Shown piece by piece: positions 34,360 to 42,807 of a DNA stretch of 64,000 bases. This DNA comes from JBCBKL01 sp963922565. Lineage in GTDB: Bacteria; Pseudomonadota; Alphaproteobacteria; Rhodobacterales; Rhodobacteraceae. The stretch's first letter is position 1, and every line of letters begins with the position of its first letter. The notes under the pieces are model-generated. The model did not search any database. It saw only the letters and a program-made list of their open reading frames with translations, and was not told the DNA's origin. The position numbers were made by a program, and so were the translations under genes. The DNA lies in contig CAWUIQ010000009.1 of the NCBI GenBank assembly GCA_963922565.1, positions 1 through 64,000 on the forward strand, in the 5' to 3' direction.

Positions 34360-35055
34360 TCAGGTGGCCGCAATTAACCAGAGTGCCGTCAGGGCAAACA
34401 TGAAAAAGCCCGATAGCCGGGCAACGTTGACCTGTCCGTCCTCCAACATGAGCCGCTGGCGGACCGGCGGTACGATGCTGGGCAGCAGGATGATCTGCAA
34501 GGCGACCCACGCATCGTTGAGGCCCGGCGTCACTGCCAGCACCATCAGGTAAAAGAAAACGACCCCGGGCCAGATCCGCGACAGGACCCGCAGGGGATCA
34601 GGATCGCTAGAGGGATGGATGGAGAACCGAGATGGCGCGATCTCGGGCAACTCAACAGACATCAGATGTGCGAGACCGACCGACAAGGCCATCCCCAGCA
34701 TCGCGGAAAACATTCGCGCCCAAAGGCTGCCCGCATCGGTCCAACTCGCGAAGATGAACACGATCATCGGCAGAAATGTCATCCAGACCAGGCATGTCAG
34801 ATAATCGGCCCAGTGCGGCCTTCGGCCAGATGCGACGGAAAGCGACGCTTCGATGACCGGCAACAGCAGAAGGACGCCGGTGAAGGCCAAAATGCCAAGC
34901 TCGGCAGCCGAAAGATGGGTATTGGTGTCGGATGGCAATTGTAACAATGCCACCAGCAGGCCGAAGATCGCTGCCAGCAAAAGCATCTGCGCATCTCGCC
35001 GATACGTCGATGTCAAAACCCCACGCATAGGTCCACAAAGCGCGGGCCGCGCCAT
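34360..35055 (-). CDS. YIP1-like integral membrane protein
   Basis: This is a 231-residue protein with about six membrane segments (about 26-44, 56-75, 88-110, 118-135, 168-185 and 207-230). The sequence RDAQMLLLAAIFGLLVALLQLPSD and the general layout resemble YIP1-family membrane proteins often found next to hisD and UPF0262 in this order. ATG at 35055 is taken as start; a TTG three codons upstream is possible. No functional residues are evident. Confidence 0.6.
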   Translation of the reverse strand: MARPALCGPMRGVLTSTYRRDAQMLLLAAIFGLLVALLQLPSDTNTHLSAAELGILAFTGVLLLLPVIEASLSVASGRRPHWADYLTCLVWMTFLPMIVFIFASWTDAGSLWARMFSAMLGMALSVGLAHLMSVELPEIAPSRFSIHPSSDPDPLRVLSRIWPGVVFFYLMVLAVTPGLNDAWVALQIILLPSIVPPVRQRLMLEDGQVNVARLSGFFMFALTALWLIAAT

Positions 35056-35173
35056 GTCCGTCAAGGCCGGTGCAAAGCGCTCCTCAGCGTAGGCGGGAAC
35101 CCGCCCGCTATTTCATCGGGTTTCGGTCCTTAGGACCTAACTCAAGGCGATCCTTGAAAATTCATCACGGCGA

Positions 35174-36484
35174 TCATCCGCGCATCGCGTTCAATCGCGC
35201 GAGCCTGACGGCCACCGACAGCCCGTGCGCCTCAAGGCTCTCGGCCTGTGCCAAGCGTTCCGCCTTGGCCCCAATCTCGGACAGCGCACTGGGTGTCATG
35301 CGCGCTAGCGTGGTTCGCTTCATAAAATCGAGAACGGACAAACCTGACGAAAACCGGGCCGAACGGGCCGTGGGCAAGACATGGTTCGGGCCGCCGATGT
35401 AGTCGCCGATCGCCTCGGGCGTCCACTGCCCCAGAAAGATCGCACCGGCATGGGTGATGCGGGCGCTTAGGCCATCCGGATCCGCAACACACAACTCTAG
35501 GTGTTCCGGTGCGATCCGGTCGCTGATCCGCGCGGCTTCGTCCAGATCGGGCACCACAATAACCGCACCAAAGTCGCGCCAGCTTGGCCCCGCAATGGCC
35601 CGACGTTCGAGGGTTTCGAGGCGTTTGTCGACCGCATCCATCACCGCCCGCCCAAACGCCGCATCGTCGGTCACGAGGATGGATTGCGCGCTTTCGTCAT
35701 GTTCCGCCTGGCTCAGAAGATCGAGCGCGATCCAGTCCGGATCATTGTCGGCATCGGCAATCACCAGGATCTCAGAAGGCCCCGCGATCATATCAATCCC
35801 GACCTTTCCGAATACGCGCCGCTTGGCAGCCGCGACAAAGGCGTTGCCGGGTCCGGTGATCTTGTCCACTGGCGCGACGGTTTCGGTACCATAGGCCAAC
35901 GCCGCGATCGCCTGTGCGCCGCCGATGCGATAAATTTCGTCAACGCCGGACAGGTGCGCTGCAAGCAGGACAAGCGGGTTGAGCTGGCCATCGGGCGTGG
36001 GCACCGTAATGGCAAGACGCGATACTCCAGCCACCTTTGCCGGGATCGCGTTCATCAGGACAGAGGAAGGATAGCTGGCGAGACCGCCGGGCACATAAAG
36101 CCCAGCCGCTGAAACGGGCGTCCAGCGCCAACCCAGCGTGGCGCCTGCCTCATCCGTCCAGCTTTCGTCATGCGGACGCTGGCGTTCGTGGTAGGCCGTG
36201 ATGCGTTCGGCCGCCAGTTCAAGGGCTGCGCGATCTTCTGCGCTGACGTCTTCGATCGCTTTCGCGATTTCTTCCGGTTGCAACCGCAATTGATCCGGAC
36301 TGAGCGAAATGCGATCGTAGCGCTCGGTCAGCTCGATCACCGCCGCGTCGCCACGGGACCGCACGTCGGCAATAATTGCTGCCACAGCGTCATCAACATC
36401 GGGGCTGTCTTCGCGCTTGGCATCAAGCAGTGCGGCAAAACGAGCCTCGAAATCAGGTTGGGAAAAGTCGAGAAACTGCGGCAT
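35174..36484 (-). CDS. hisD: Histidinol dehydrogenase
   Basis: This enzyme oxidises L-histidinol to L-histidine through histidinal with two NAD+. It has 436 residues. Signature segments are GPGNAFVAAAKRRVFGKVGIDMIAGPSE (NAD/dehydrogenase core), DLLSQAEHDESAQS with the catalytic His, PEHLELCV and GPNHVLPT. The ATG at 36484 fits the family N-terminus (MPQFLDFSQPDFE). It is not next to other his genes here, which is usual in alphaproteobacteria. It forms part of the murA-DUF2948-GNAT-hisD minus-strand block. Confidence 0.95.
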   Translation of the reverse strand: MPQFLDFSQPDFEARFAALLDAKREDSPDVDDAVAAIIADVRSRGDAAVIELTERYDRISLSPDQLRLQPEEIAKAIEDVSAEDRAALELAAERITAYHERQRPHDESWTDEAGATLGWRWTPVSAAGLYVPGGLASYPSSVLMNAIPAKVAGVSRLAITVPTPDGQLNPLVLLAAHLSGVDEIYRIGGAQAIAALAYGTETVAPVDKITGPGNAFVAAAKRRVFGKVGIDMIAGPSEILVIADADNDPDWIALDLLSQAEHDESAQSILVTDDAAFGRAVMDAVDKRLETLERRAIAGPSWRDFGAVIVVPDLDEAARISDRIAPEHLELCVADPDGLSARITHAGAIFLGQWTPEAIGDYIGGPNHVLPTARSARFSSGLSVLDFMKRTTLARMTPSALSEIGAKAERLAQAESLEAHGLSVAVRLARLNAMRG

Positions 36485-36540
36485 CGCGTATCCTTTCGTC
36501 CGGGCGGGGATAACGATTGGCGATTGCAGGCTCAAGTGCG

Positions 36541-37041
36541 CTATGCGCGCAGGTCACGGACGTAGAACAAGTCGTGTTCCGAGGCGTCGCCATCCACAAT
36601 CGCGTTTGGTAACCGCCCTTCGCGTACAAAGCCGTGACGTTCGTAAAAACGGATCCCACGCGCGTTGGTTTCGGCCACAAAGAGTTCGAGCTGCCAAATG
36701 CCCTGCGACTGAGCGAAATCTACCATCGCCTGCATCAGCACATCCGCAGCACCGCTGCCCTGCGCCGCGGGCTTGACGTAGTAGGCGCCAATCTCGGCCC
36801 GGTGCCGGGTACGGGTACGGTTCGTCAGCGGCAAGATCGATGCGATCCCGACGGGTTCGCCATCCAGAAAGGCGCCAAACGTACCATCGCGTTCCAACCC
36901 TTTGGCGGTGTTCTCAATGCTCTGTGCTTTGGCCTCATCCAACGATGTCAGGAAAGCACCGGGATAGTTGCGGATGCCCTCGACCCGCAGATCCCGCCAA
37001 ATCGCGACATCGTCCGGGCCAAGCATCCGGACGTTGATCAT
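36541..37041 (-). CDS. GNAT-family N-acetyltransferase
   Basis: This is a 166-residue acetyltransferase with N-terminal VRMLGPDDVAIWRDLRVEGIRNYP, the acetyl-CoA segment AEIGAYYVKPAAQGSGAADVLMQAMVD near residues 83-109 (Q-x-S-G-A in place of the usual R-x-x-G-x-G), and NARGIRFYERHGFVREGR. It overlaps the DUF2948 gene by 4 bases. The substrate is unknown; sequence features are closest to RimJ/L-like or small-molecule acetyltransferases. Confidence 0.78.
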   Translation of the reverse strand: MINVRMLGPDDVAIWRDLRVEGIRNYPGAFLTSLDEAKAQSIENTAKGLERDGTFGAFLDGEPVGIASILPLTNRTRTRHRAEIGAYYVKPAAQGSGAADVLMQAMVDFAQSQGIWQLELFVAETNARGIRFYERHGFVREGRLPNAIVDGDASEHDLFYVRDLRA

Positions 37042-37508
37042 GCCGGGTGTTCGGGTGTTTTGCGGGTTGGAGCGAGGTAGGGCCGCGTGACATCCTTGAG
37101 CGTAATCTCAAGCGCCTCGACATTCAGCCGCAACGCACCGTCACCGGCGAGGTTCAGGATAATCTGACCAGCACCATCTTCACCGGCCGTGAAGGTCACG
37201 TTGAGAACGGAAAGAATGACGTCCTTGTCGGCACGGTCGATGCCCTGGCTCGACACACCAAGCACATTGTCGATGACCATCAATGACTGAACACGCTCAG
37301 CACCGTGCCGACCCCGGCCCTCATCCTCCCACCGAAATCGGTTGAGAAACAGCGCAAAGCGGTGGCGTTTCGGCTCCCACTTCATCTCGGTAACCGGCAG
37401 AACCGCATCCTGCACCAGTGACGAGATGATGTTCAGATCCGCCTCGTCCTCGGCCCCGAGGTTAAGCGGCGCTTCGCGTCCATCCTCGAACTTGGCGTCT
37501 TCCTTCAT
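37038..37508 (-). CDS. DUF2948 family protein
   Basis: This is a 156-residue conserved alphaproteobacterial protein. Segments such as DEADLNIISSLVQDAVLPVTEMKW, RHRFALFLNRFRWED and the beta-rich end GDGALRLNVEALEITLKDVTRPYLAP are characteristic of DUF2948, which is typically found downstream of murA. It overlaps murA by 4 bases. No catalytic motif is visible; the function is unknown. Confidence 0.85.
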   Translation of the reverse strand: MKEDAKFEDGREAPLNLGAEDEADLNIISSLVQDAVLPVTEMKWEPKRHRFALFLNRFRWEDEGRGRHGAERVQSLMVIDNVLGVSSQGIDRADKDVILSVLNVTFTAGEDGAGQIILNLAGDGALRLNVEALEITLKDVTRPYLAPTRKTPEHPA

Positions 37509-38773
37509 ACGTCGCTGATCCGTTCGATATCGGCGCCAACCATACTGAGCTTTCGCACCACGTGCTCGTATCCCCGATCAAGATGATAGACACGCGACAC
37601 GCGTGTTTCACCCTCGGCCGCCAGACCGGCAAGGATCAGCGATACCGATGCCCGCAGATCCGTCGCCATGACCGGCGCACCCTTGAGCTGTTCAACGCCA
37701 GTCACGGTCGCAGTGCCGCCCTGAACATCGATGCTGGCCCCCATGCGCATCAATTCCGGCGCATGCATGAACCGGTTTTCGAAGATCTTTTCTTCCAGAA
37801 CGGATGTACCCGTGGCCGTGCAAAGCAGCGCCATCATCTGCGCCTGCAGATCGGTCGGAAAGCCGGGGAACGGCGCCGTCGTTACATCAACCGCGCGGAT
37901 GTTGCCGTTTTTGCGCTTCACGGTCAGGCCGTTCACCGTCTCGGCGACCTCGATACCGGCCGCGTCCAGCTTTTCGCAGAACGCACTCAGCAAACCGATA
38001 CGCCCGCCCAGCAATTCGACTTCGCCACCGCAAATCGCCGGGGCGAGCATGTAGGTTCCCAACTCGATCCGATCGGTCACGACGGGGTGGGTCGCGCCGC
38101 GGAGGCGATCGACGCCTTCAATCGTGATGGTCGATGTCCCCTCGCCTTCGATTTGCGCACCCATGGCGCGCAGACATACGGCAAGGTCAACGATCTCAGG
38201 CTCCCGTGCGGCATTGTTCAACACCGTCGTACCCTTGGCCAGAGTGGCTGCCATCAACGCGTTTTCCGTCGCTCCGACGCTGGCAAAAGCAAAGTCGACG
38301 GTGCCGCCGCGCAGACCTTTCGGCGCCGAAGCGTGAACATAGCCATCTTTCAGATCCAGCTGTGCCCCCATGACCTCCAGCGCCTGAAGGTGCAAATCGA
38401 CGGGCCGGGCACCGATAGCACATCCACCGGGAAGAGAGACAACCGCTTGCCCCGTCCGGGCGAGCAAAGGACCCAGAACGAGGATCGAGGCCCGCATTTT
38501 GCGCACGATGTCGTAGTGGGCGGTATGGTTGTCGAGGCCATGGGACGACAGGGCAATCACCTTGCCCTCTTGCAGGCTCGAAACCTCGGCGCCGAGTGAT
38601 TGCAGCAGCAACGTCATCGTCCTGATGTCGCTGAGGCGCGGCGCGTTCGTCAGCGTCAGCGGCTCTTCACTGAGCAGGGTTGCGGGCATCAATGTAAGGC
38701 AGGCGTTCTTGGCGCCCGCAATCGGTATCTGCCCGTTGAGCGGGCCGTTGCCCCGCACCAGAATGCTATCCAT
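37505..38773 (-). CDS. murA: UDP-N-acetylglucosamine 1-carboxyvinyltransferase
   Basis: This enzyme transfers enolpyruvate from PEP to UDP-GlcNAc, the first committed step of peptidoglycan synthesis. It has 422 residues with two inside-out alpha/beta barrels. The substrate-binding N-terminus is GAKNACLTLMPATLL and the catalytic loop is PGGCAIGARPVDLH with Cys118, the fosfomycin target. The ATG at 38773 has AAGGAGCAGG upstream; the longer frame is an artefact overlapping the small upstream gene, with which it shares 8 bases. Confidence 0.96.
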   Translation of the reverse strand: MDSILVRGNGPLNGQIPIAGAKNACLTLMPATLLSEEPLTLTNAPRLSDIRTMTLLLQSLGAEVSSLQEGKVIALSSHGLDNHTAHYDIVRKMRASILVLGPLLARTGQAVVSLPGGCAIGARPVDLHLQALEVMGAQLDLKDGYVHASAPKGLRGGTVDFAFASVGATENALMAATLAKGTTVLNNAAREPEIVDLAVCLRAMGAQIEGEGTSTITIEGVDRLRGATHPVVTDRIELGTYMLAPAICGGEVELLGGRIGLLSAFCEKLDAAGIEVAETVNGLTVKRKNGNIRAVDVTTAPFPGFPTDLQAQMMALLCTATGTSVLEEKIFENRFMHAPELMRMGASIDVQGGTATVTGVEQLKGAPVMATDLRASVSLILAGLAAEGETRVSRVYHLDRGYEHVVRKLSMVGADIERISDV

Positions 38774-38915
38774 CGTCCTGCTCCTTGCCTCTTTCCGCCG
38801 CGTACCGCGCCTTGGTCTGTGCCTTTCGCCGCGCAAGATTTGCCTTCAGCGCTGCCTTGAGGCGCGCCTCGCGGTCTTCATTTTTCCTGGGCTTCGGGGC
38901 GGTTTTTTCTGCCAT
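38766..38915 (-). CDS. Highly charged 49-residue protein upstream of murA
   Basis: This short protein has the composition of a nucleic-acid-binding or intrinsically helical peptide: about one third Lys/Arg, many Ala and Glu (NEDREARLKAALKANLARRK in the centre). It overlaps the murA start by 8 bases and shares its strand, a close coupling. I recall similar short charged reading frames before murA in related bacteria, but cannot verify conservation here. The reading frame was traced from ATG at 38915 to TAG at 38766-38768. Confidence 0.6.
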   Translation of the reverse strand: MAEKTAPKPRKNEDREARLKAALKANLARRKAQTKARYAAERGKEQDDG

Positions 38916-38998
38916 GGAAACCCCATACAACAGGGGCTCTGGATGGTCCAGAATGGGCTTGCGCGGCTCATGTTTTGCGTCTAATCACCCGCCACGGC

Positions 38999-39073
38999 GC
39001 TGCTGTAGCTCAGTGGTAGAGCGCACCCTTGGTAAGGGTGAGGTCGGGAGTTCAATCCTCCCCAGCAGCACCA
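38999..39073 (+). tRNA. tRNA-Thr (anticodon GGT)
   Basis: A full cloverleaf is present. The acceptor GCTGCTG pairs with CAGCAGC, the D-arm is GCTC/GAGC, and the anticodon stem CACCC/GGGTG has loop TTGGTAA (anticodon GGT at 39031-39033). The T-arm GGGAG/CTCCC has loop TTCAATC, and CCA is encoded at 39071-39073. It reads the ACC and ACU codons. Confidence 0.97.
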
Positions 39074-39104
39074 TCCCCATCAAAACCGGCGAGAATACCC
39101 AACC

Positions 39105-39734
39105 TCAGAGCCATTGCGCCCGCTCTGCAAGATCGGATCGCGCTTTTCGCCACGTGCGTTCATCGACGAACCGGGGCGCCTTGCGCATGTAATCGAGGAA
39201 TGCGGCACCATACCCTTTCACCAGCCACCGCTCTTCGTTCAGGGCGAAGAGGAAGTAGACAAGAAACAGGACCGCCGCGAGAAGAAGGGTGAGAAATGAC
39301 CCCGCCGCGACACCCATACCGGCCGTGGCCAGCACCGAGAGGATATATTGCGGGTTGCGCGAATAGGCATAGAGACCGGTTGTAACCAGCCCCTCGGACC
39401 CGAAATAGGTATTCTCGATCCCCAGCAGCCGGTACCCCCAAAGCGTCAGCGCATAAGATACCGTCATCACCGGAATACCGATTGCATACCGCAGCCAATG
39501 CCCAGGCGCGGTCAGAACAAGATCAAGCAGGGCAACACAGACCGTCGCTGCGCAGAAGATGCGAAAGAGCCATAGGGCCGTCGCCTTTTTCCACTTCTCC
39601 TCTGCCGGCCAAAAGCTGAATGCCGGCCTGATCAGGTTCATGATCAGAAGCCCGCAGAGCAGGCCCGCACTGGCCAGCGCAGTCCAGACGCCGCCGGTTC
39701 TGACTGGAGAAATGTAAGGCAAGATGTCTTGCAT
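39105..39734 (-). CDS. Isoprenylcysteine carboxyl methyltransferase/phospholipid-methyltransferase-like membrane protein
   Basis: This is a 209-residue integral membrane protein with about five helices and the C-terminal SAM-binding motif of the ICMT/PEMT family (GLYAYSRNPQYILSV and, later, NEERWLVKGYGAAFLDYMRKAPRF). Bacterial members methylate isoprenoids, lipids or unknown thiols. It is convergent with tRNA-Thr. The neighbourhood gives no pathway, so the substrate is open. Confidence 0.78.
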   Translation of the reverse strand: MQDILPYISPVRTGGVWTALASAGLLCGLLIMNLIRPAFSFWPAEEKWKKATALWLFRIFCAATVCVALLDLVLTAPGHWLRYAIGIPVMTVSYALTLWGYRLLGIENTYFGSEGLVTTGLYAYSRNPQYILSVLATAGMGVAAGSFLTLLLAAVLFLVYFLFALNEERWLVKGYGAAFLDYMRKAPRFVDERTWRKARSDLAERAQWL

Positions 39735-39999
39735 CGTACGTTCCTTGCTTTGGCGGTTTGGTCCTGATTAGCGGCCCGCCGCACGGGCCACCTTGACCGA
39801 GCGCAAGTCTCGGGACTGCTCTCGCTCTGCGTGCATGGTGTGGAACTATGACATTTGTGTATCAGCTGGACGATTGGCACCGCTGCCATCGCGCATTTGA
39901 TCGGTCGCGATCTCTGTATGACGGGCGCGCGCGAGCCGACTGTGCACAAGTTTTTCGCATGTACACGGCAAAGTAGAAGGACCGCGAGAAGGACAGGCC

Positions 40000-40039
40000 C
40001 AGTCACAAAACTTTCACGCATCTGATACATTTCCGATAC
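40000..40039 (+). promoter_or_regulatory. Four-unit PhoB box before phnC
   Basis: Four 7-base repeats at strict 11-base spacing: CAGTCAC-aaaa-CTTTCAC-gcat-CTGATAC-attt-CCGATAC. They approximate the PhoB consensus CTGTCAT/C and read toward phnC, whose ATG is 43 bases downstream. Regulation by phosphate starvation is the expected consequence. The rest of the 348-base gap back to 39735 shows only a GGCCCG/CGGGCC hairpin at 39773-39789. Confidence 0.75.
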
Positions 40040-40082
40040 CACCCACCCCGATACACCGCGCCGTAACGGACTGGGGGTGTGG

Positions 40083-40904
40083 ATGCTGAAAATCGACCGG
40101 CTGACCAAAACGTTTGGCCAGAACGTGGCCGTGAATAGCGCCACAATCGAGATCGACAAACCCGCGATGATCGGCATCATTGGCCGGTCCGGCGCCGGCA
40201 AAAGCACCCTCCTCCGCATGCTCAACCGCCTTACGGATGCCACGTCCGGGGCCGTTATGTTTGGCGGCGAAGACATCACTGCCCTGACCGGCGCAGCCAA
40301 ACGCCGGTGGCAATCGCAGTGCGCGATGATCTTCCAGCAGTTCAACCTAGTCCCGCGCATGGACGTGGTTTCGAACGTGTTGCACGGCACACTGAACCGG
40401 CGGTCCACGCTGGCCACGATGTTCAACCTCTACCCCCAGGCCGACATCCATCAGGCGATCGACATTCTCGATCGCCTTGGCATTGCCGAACATGCTGCCA
40501 AACGGGCTGAGGCCTTGTCAGGGGGTCAGCAACAGCGGGTCGCCATCGCGCGGGCGCTGATGCAGGACCCCGAGGTCATTCTGGCGGACGAACCTATTGC
40601 CTCGCTTGATCCGATGAACGCCCAGGTCGTCATGCAATCGCTGCGGCGCATTCACGAGGAAGACGGGCGTATGGTGATCGCAAACCTGCATACGCTCGAC
40701 ACGGCGCGGCGCTATTGCGATCGGGTGATCGGGATGCGCGCCGGCAAGATCGTCTTCGATGCGACCCCTGACAAGCTGACAACAAGCATGGCCCGCGAGA
40801 TCTATGGCGCGGGCGAAGAGTTTTCCGAGGCGGCCACCTCGACGGAGATCGAAGCGCTGAATGCCGCGGAAGCCGCGCGGATGGAGGCCGAAGCCTACGT
40901 CTGA
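40083..40904 (+). CDS. phnC: Phosphonate ABC transporter ATP-binding protein
   Basis: This ATPase drives phosphonate/phosphite import with PhnD and PhnE. It has 273 residues: P-loop GRSGAGKST (34-42), Q-loop FQQFNLVPRMDV, signature LSGGQQQRVAIARAL, Walker B EVILADEPIASLD and the H-loop HTLDTARRY. The ATG at 40083 has GGGGGTG just upstream; a GTG two codons earlier is less likely. The C-terminal tail (residues 245-273) is an Ala/Glu-rich extension. It is the first gene of the PhoB-controlled uptake unit. Confidence 0.95.
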   Translation: MLKIDRLTKTFGQNVAVNSATIEIDKPAMIGIIGRSGAGKSTLLRMLNRLTDATSGAVMFGGEDITALTGAAKRRWQSQCAMIFQQFNLVPRMDVVSNVLHGTLNRRSTLATMFNLYPQADIHQAIDILDRLGIAEHAAKRAEALSGGQQQRVAIARALMQDPEVILADEPIASLDPMNAQVVMQSLRRIHEEDGRMVIANLHTLDTARRYCDRVIGMRAGKIVFDATPDKLTTSMAREIYGAGEEFSEAATSTEIEALNAAEAARMEAEAYV

Positions 40905-40914
40905 CCATCAACCC

Positions 40915-40941
40915 CCCGCCGCATCCCGGCGGGTTTTTTTT
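40915..40941 (+). terminator. Intrinsic terminator/attenuator between phnC and phnD
   Basis: The arms CCCGCCG / CGGCGGG with a 5-base CATCC loop are followed directly by eight T residues. It begins 10 bases after the phnC stop and leaves only 19 bases before phnD, so it would lower or block readthrough within the operon. Confidence 0.8.
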
Positions 40942-40960
40942 AAGTTCAACGGAGAGAACG

Positions 40961-41866
40961 ATGAAGAAACTGATTGCTGCCGCATTGGCGACAACGGCGC
41001 TGAGCACCGCCGCACTGGCCGAGGACATCACAGAATTCCGCATCGGCCTTCTGGGCGGAGAGAACGCGCAGGATCGCCTGAATTCGAACGAGTGTCTGCG
41101 GGCCTATACCGAAGAGCTGCTGGGCGTTCCGACCAAGCTGTTCGCCCCGGCCGACTATGCCGGTGTGATCCAGGGCCTCGTCGGCGGCACGCTCGACATG
41201 GCGTGGCTGGGCGCGTCGTCCTACGCGGCGACCTACCTGCAGAACCCCGACGCGGTCGAGCCGGTATTGGTTAAGATCAACCTCGACGGTTCTTACGGCT
41301 ATCACTCGATCGGGTTTGCCCGCAAGGACAGCGGCATCACTAACCTCGACGAGATGGAAGGCAAGGTGTTTGGCTTTGGCGATCCGAACTCGACCTCCGG
41401 CTACCTGATCCCTTCGATCGAGATCCCGCAGTACAAAGACGGCGTGACGATGGACAGCGGCGAGTATTTTGGTGAAGTGAAGTTCACCGGCGGTCATGAA
41501 CAAACCATTGTTGCGGTGAACAACGGCGACATCGACGGTGGCGTGACGTGGGCTGACGGTCAGGGCAACTGGGAAGACGGTTATAACTCAGGCGCGCTGC
41601 GCAAGGCAGTTGACGCCGGTCTCATCGACATGAACGACCTCGTCCAGATCTGGAAGTCAAAGCCCATCCCCGAAGGTCCGATCGTTCTGCGCAAGTCGTT
41701 GCCTGACGACGTAAAGGCCTCGATGACTGCGCTGGTCGACAACATGTACGACACTGATCGCGACTGCACCTACAACATCTCGGCGGGTGACTCGCTGGGC
41801 TTCGACCCGATCACACACGACGCGTATGTCTCGGTGATCGAAGCACGCAAAGCCAAATCCAACTGA
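40961..41866 (+). CDS. phnD: Phosphonate-binding periplasmic protein
   Basis: This solute-binding protein captures phosphonates in the periplasm and delivers them to PhnE. It has 301 residues with a Sec signal (1-20, ending ALA). Segments shared with PhnD are EFRIGLLGGEN, PADYAGVIQGLVGGTLDMAWLGASSYA, FGDPNSTSGYLIPS and GNIDGG-like NNGDIDGGVTWADG. CGGAGAGAACG precedes the ATG at 40961. Hairpin terminators lie on both sides, which usually allows the binding protein to be made in higher amount than the membrane subunits. Confidence 0.95.
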   Translation: MKKLIAAALATTALSTAALAEDITEFRIGLLGGENAQDRLNSNECLRAYTEELLGVPTKLFAPADYAGVIQGLVGGTLDMAWLGASSYAATYLQNPDAVEPVLVKINLDGSYGYHSIGFARKDSGITNLDEMEGKVFGFGDPNSTSGYLIPSIEIPQYKDGVTMDSGEYFGEVKFTGGHEQTIVAVNNGDIDGGVTWADGQGNWEDGYNSGALRKAVDAGLIDMNDLVQIWKSKPIPEGPIVLRKSLPDDVKASMTALVDNMYDTDRDCTYNISAGDSLGFDPITHDAYVSVIEARKAKSN

Positions 41867-41880
41867 TTTCAGCACTTTCG

Positions 41881-41915
41881 GCCGGGTCCCTTCCGGGGGC
41901 CCGGCAATTCTTTTT
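41881..41915 (+). terminator. Hairpin and T-rich tail after phnD
   Basis: GCCGGG at 41881-41886 pairs with CCCGGC at 41900-41905, extended inwards by further G/C pairs around TTCC, and is followed by AATTCTTTTT. It sits 14 bases after the phnD stop and 10 bases before phnE1, so it probably acts as a partial terminator. Confidence 0.7.
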
Positions 41916-41925
41916 CGAGGTTGGA

Positions 41926-42807
41926 ATGAGCGACGCAACAGCCCCCGGTCATGCACCGGGCACTATCCACAGCGACTACATCGCGCTGACGCGGCAAAAG
42001 CGTCTTTACACATTTGTCATCCTTGTCGTTTTCATCGCCCTGATGGTGAGCGGCTTTTCGATCGCCGGTCAGCGGAATGCCGGATCGTTCTGGGACGGCA
42101 TCGACAACTTTTTCGACTATCCGTCCGAACTGGTTCTTGAGGCGAGCCAAAAGCTGACAGAACTGCCCGGCCACTTTATCACGTTCTTCCCCGCGCTGGT
42201 CGAAACCGTGAATATCGCTGCGGCGGCGACCCTTCTGGGCACGTTGGTTGGCATCGTCTTGTCCCTGCTGGCGACCCGCGGCTTGGCGCTTTGGCCACGG
42301 CTGGTTCCTGTCTTTCGGCGGATTACAGACATCGCCCGGGCGATACCGGAAATCGTCGTCGCCCTCGTGCTGATCTTTATACTGGGCGGTGGCCCCGTCC
42401 CCGCCATGATCGCGATTGCGATCCACACGGCAGGGGCCATGGGCAAGCTGTTTTCCGAAGTGAACGAAAACGCCGATCTGAAGCCGGTCGAGGGCTTGGC
42501 ATCTGTGGGCGCCAATTGGAGCCAGCGCATGATGCTGGGCGTCGTTCCCCAGGTGGCGCCGAATTGGCTGAGCTATGCCCTTCTGCGGTTTGAGATCAAC
42601 GTGCGTGCATCCGCGATCCTCGGCTTTGTCGGTGCGGGCGGCCTTGGCTACGAACTCAAGAACGCGATCTCGTGGGGTCAGGGACGTTATGACGAGGCGG
42701 CGGCGATATTCCTTCTGCTCTTTGTGACCATCGTGATCATCGATCAAATCTCGAGCCATTACCGCGATCAGCTCACCCACGGTTCCAAACGGGAGCGCCG
42801 CGCATGA
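41926..42807 (+). CDS. phnE1: Phosphonate ABC transporter permease (first)
   Basis: This is a membrane permease of the phosphonate importer with 293 residues and about six membrane helices. It has TFVILVVFIALMVSGFSI as first helix and the permease-ATPase coupling segment EGLASVGANWSQRMMLGVVPQVAPN. Other segments are ARAIPEIVVALVLIFILGGG and RASAILGFVGAGGLGYELKNAI, typical of PhnE. GAGGTTGGA precedes the ATG. It overlaps phnE2 by 4 bases, so the two permeases are coupled and likely heterodimerise. Confidence 0.93.
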   Translation: MSDATAPGHAPGTIHSDYIALTRQKRLYTFVILVVFIALMVSGFSIAGQRNAGSFWDGIDNFFDYPSELVLEASQKLTELPGHFITFFPALVETVNIAAAATLLGTLVGIVLSLLATRGLALWPRLVPVFRRITDIARAIPEIVVALVLIFILGGGPVPAMIAIAIHTAGAMGKLFSEVNENADLKPVEGLASVGANWSQRMMLGVVPQVAPNWLSYALLRFEINVRASAILGFVGAGGLGYELKNAISWGQGRYDEAAAIFLLLFVTIVIIDQISSHYRDQLTHGSKRERRA

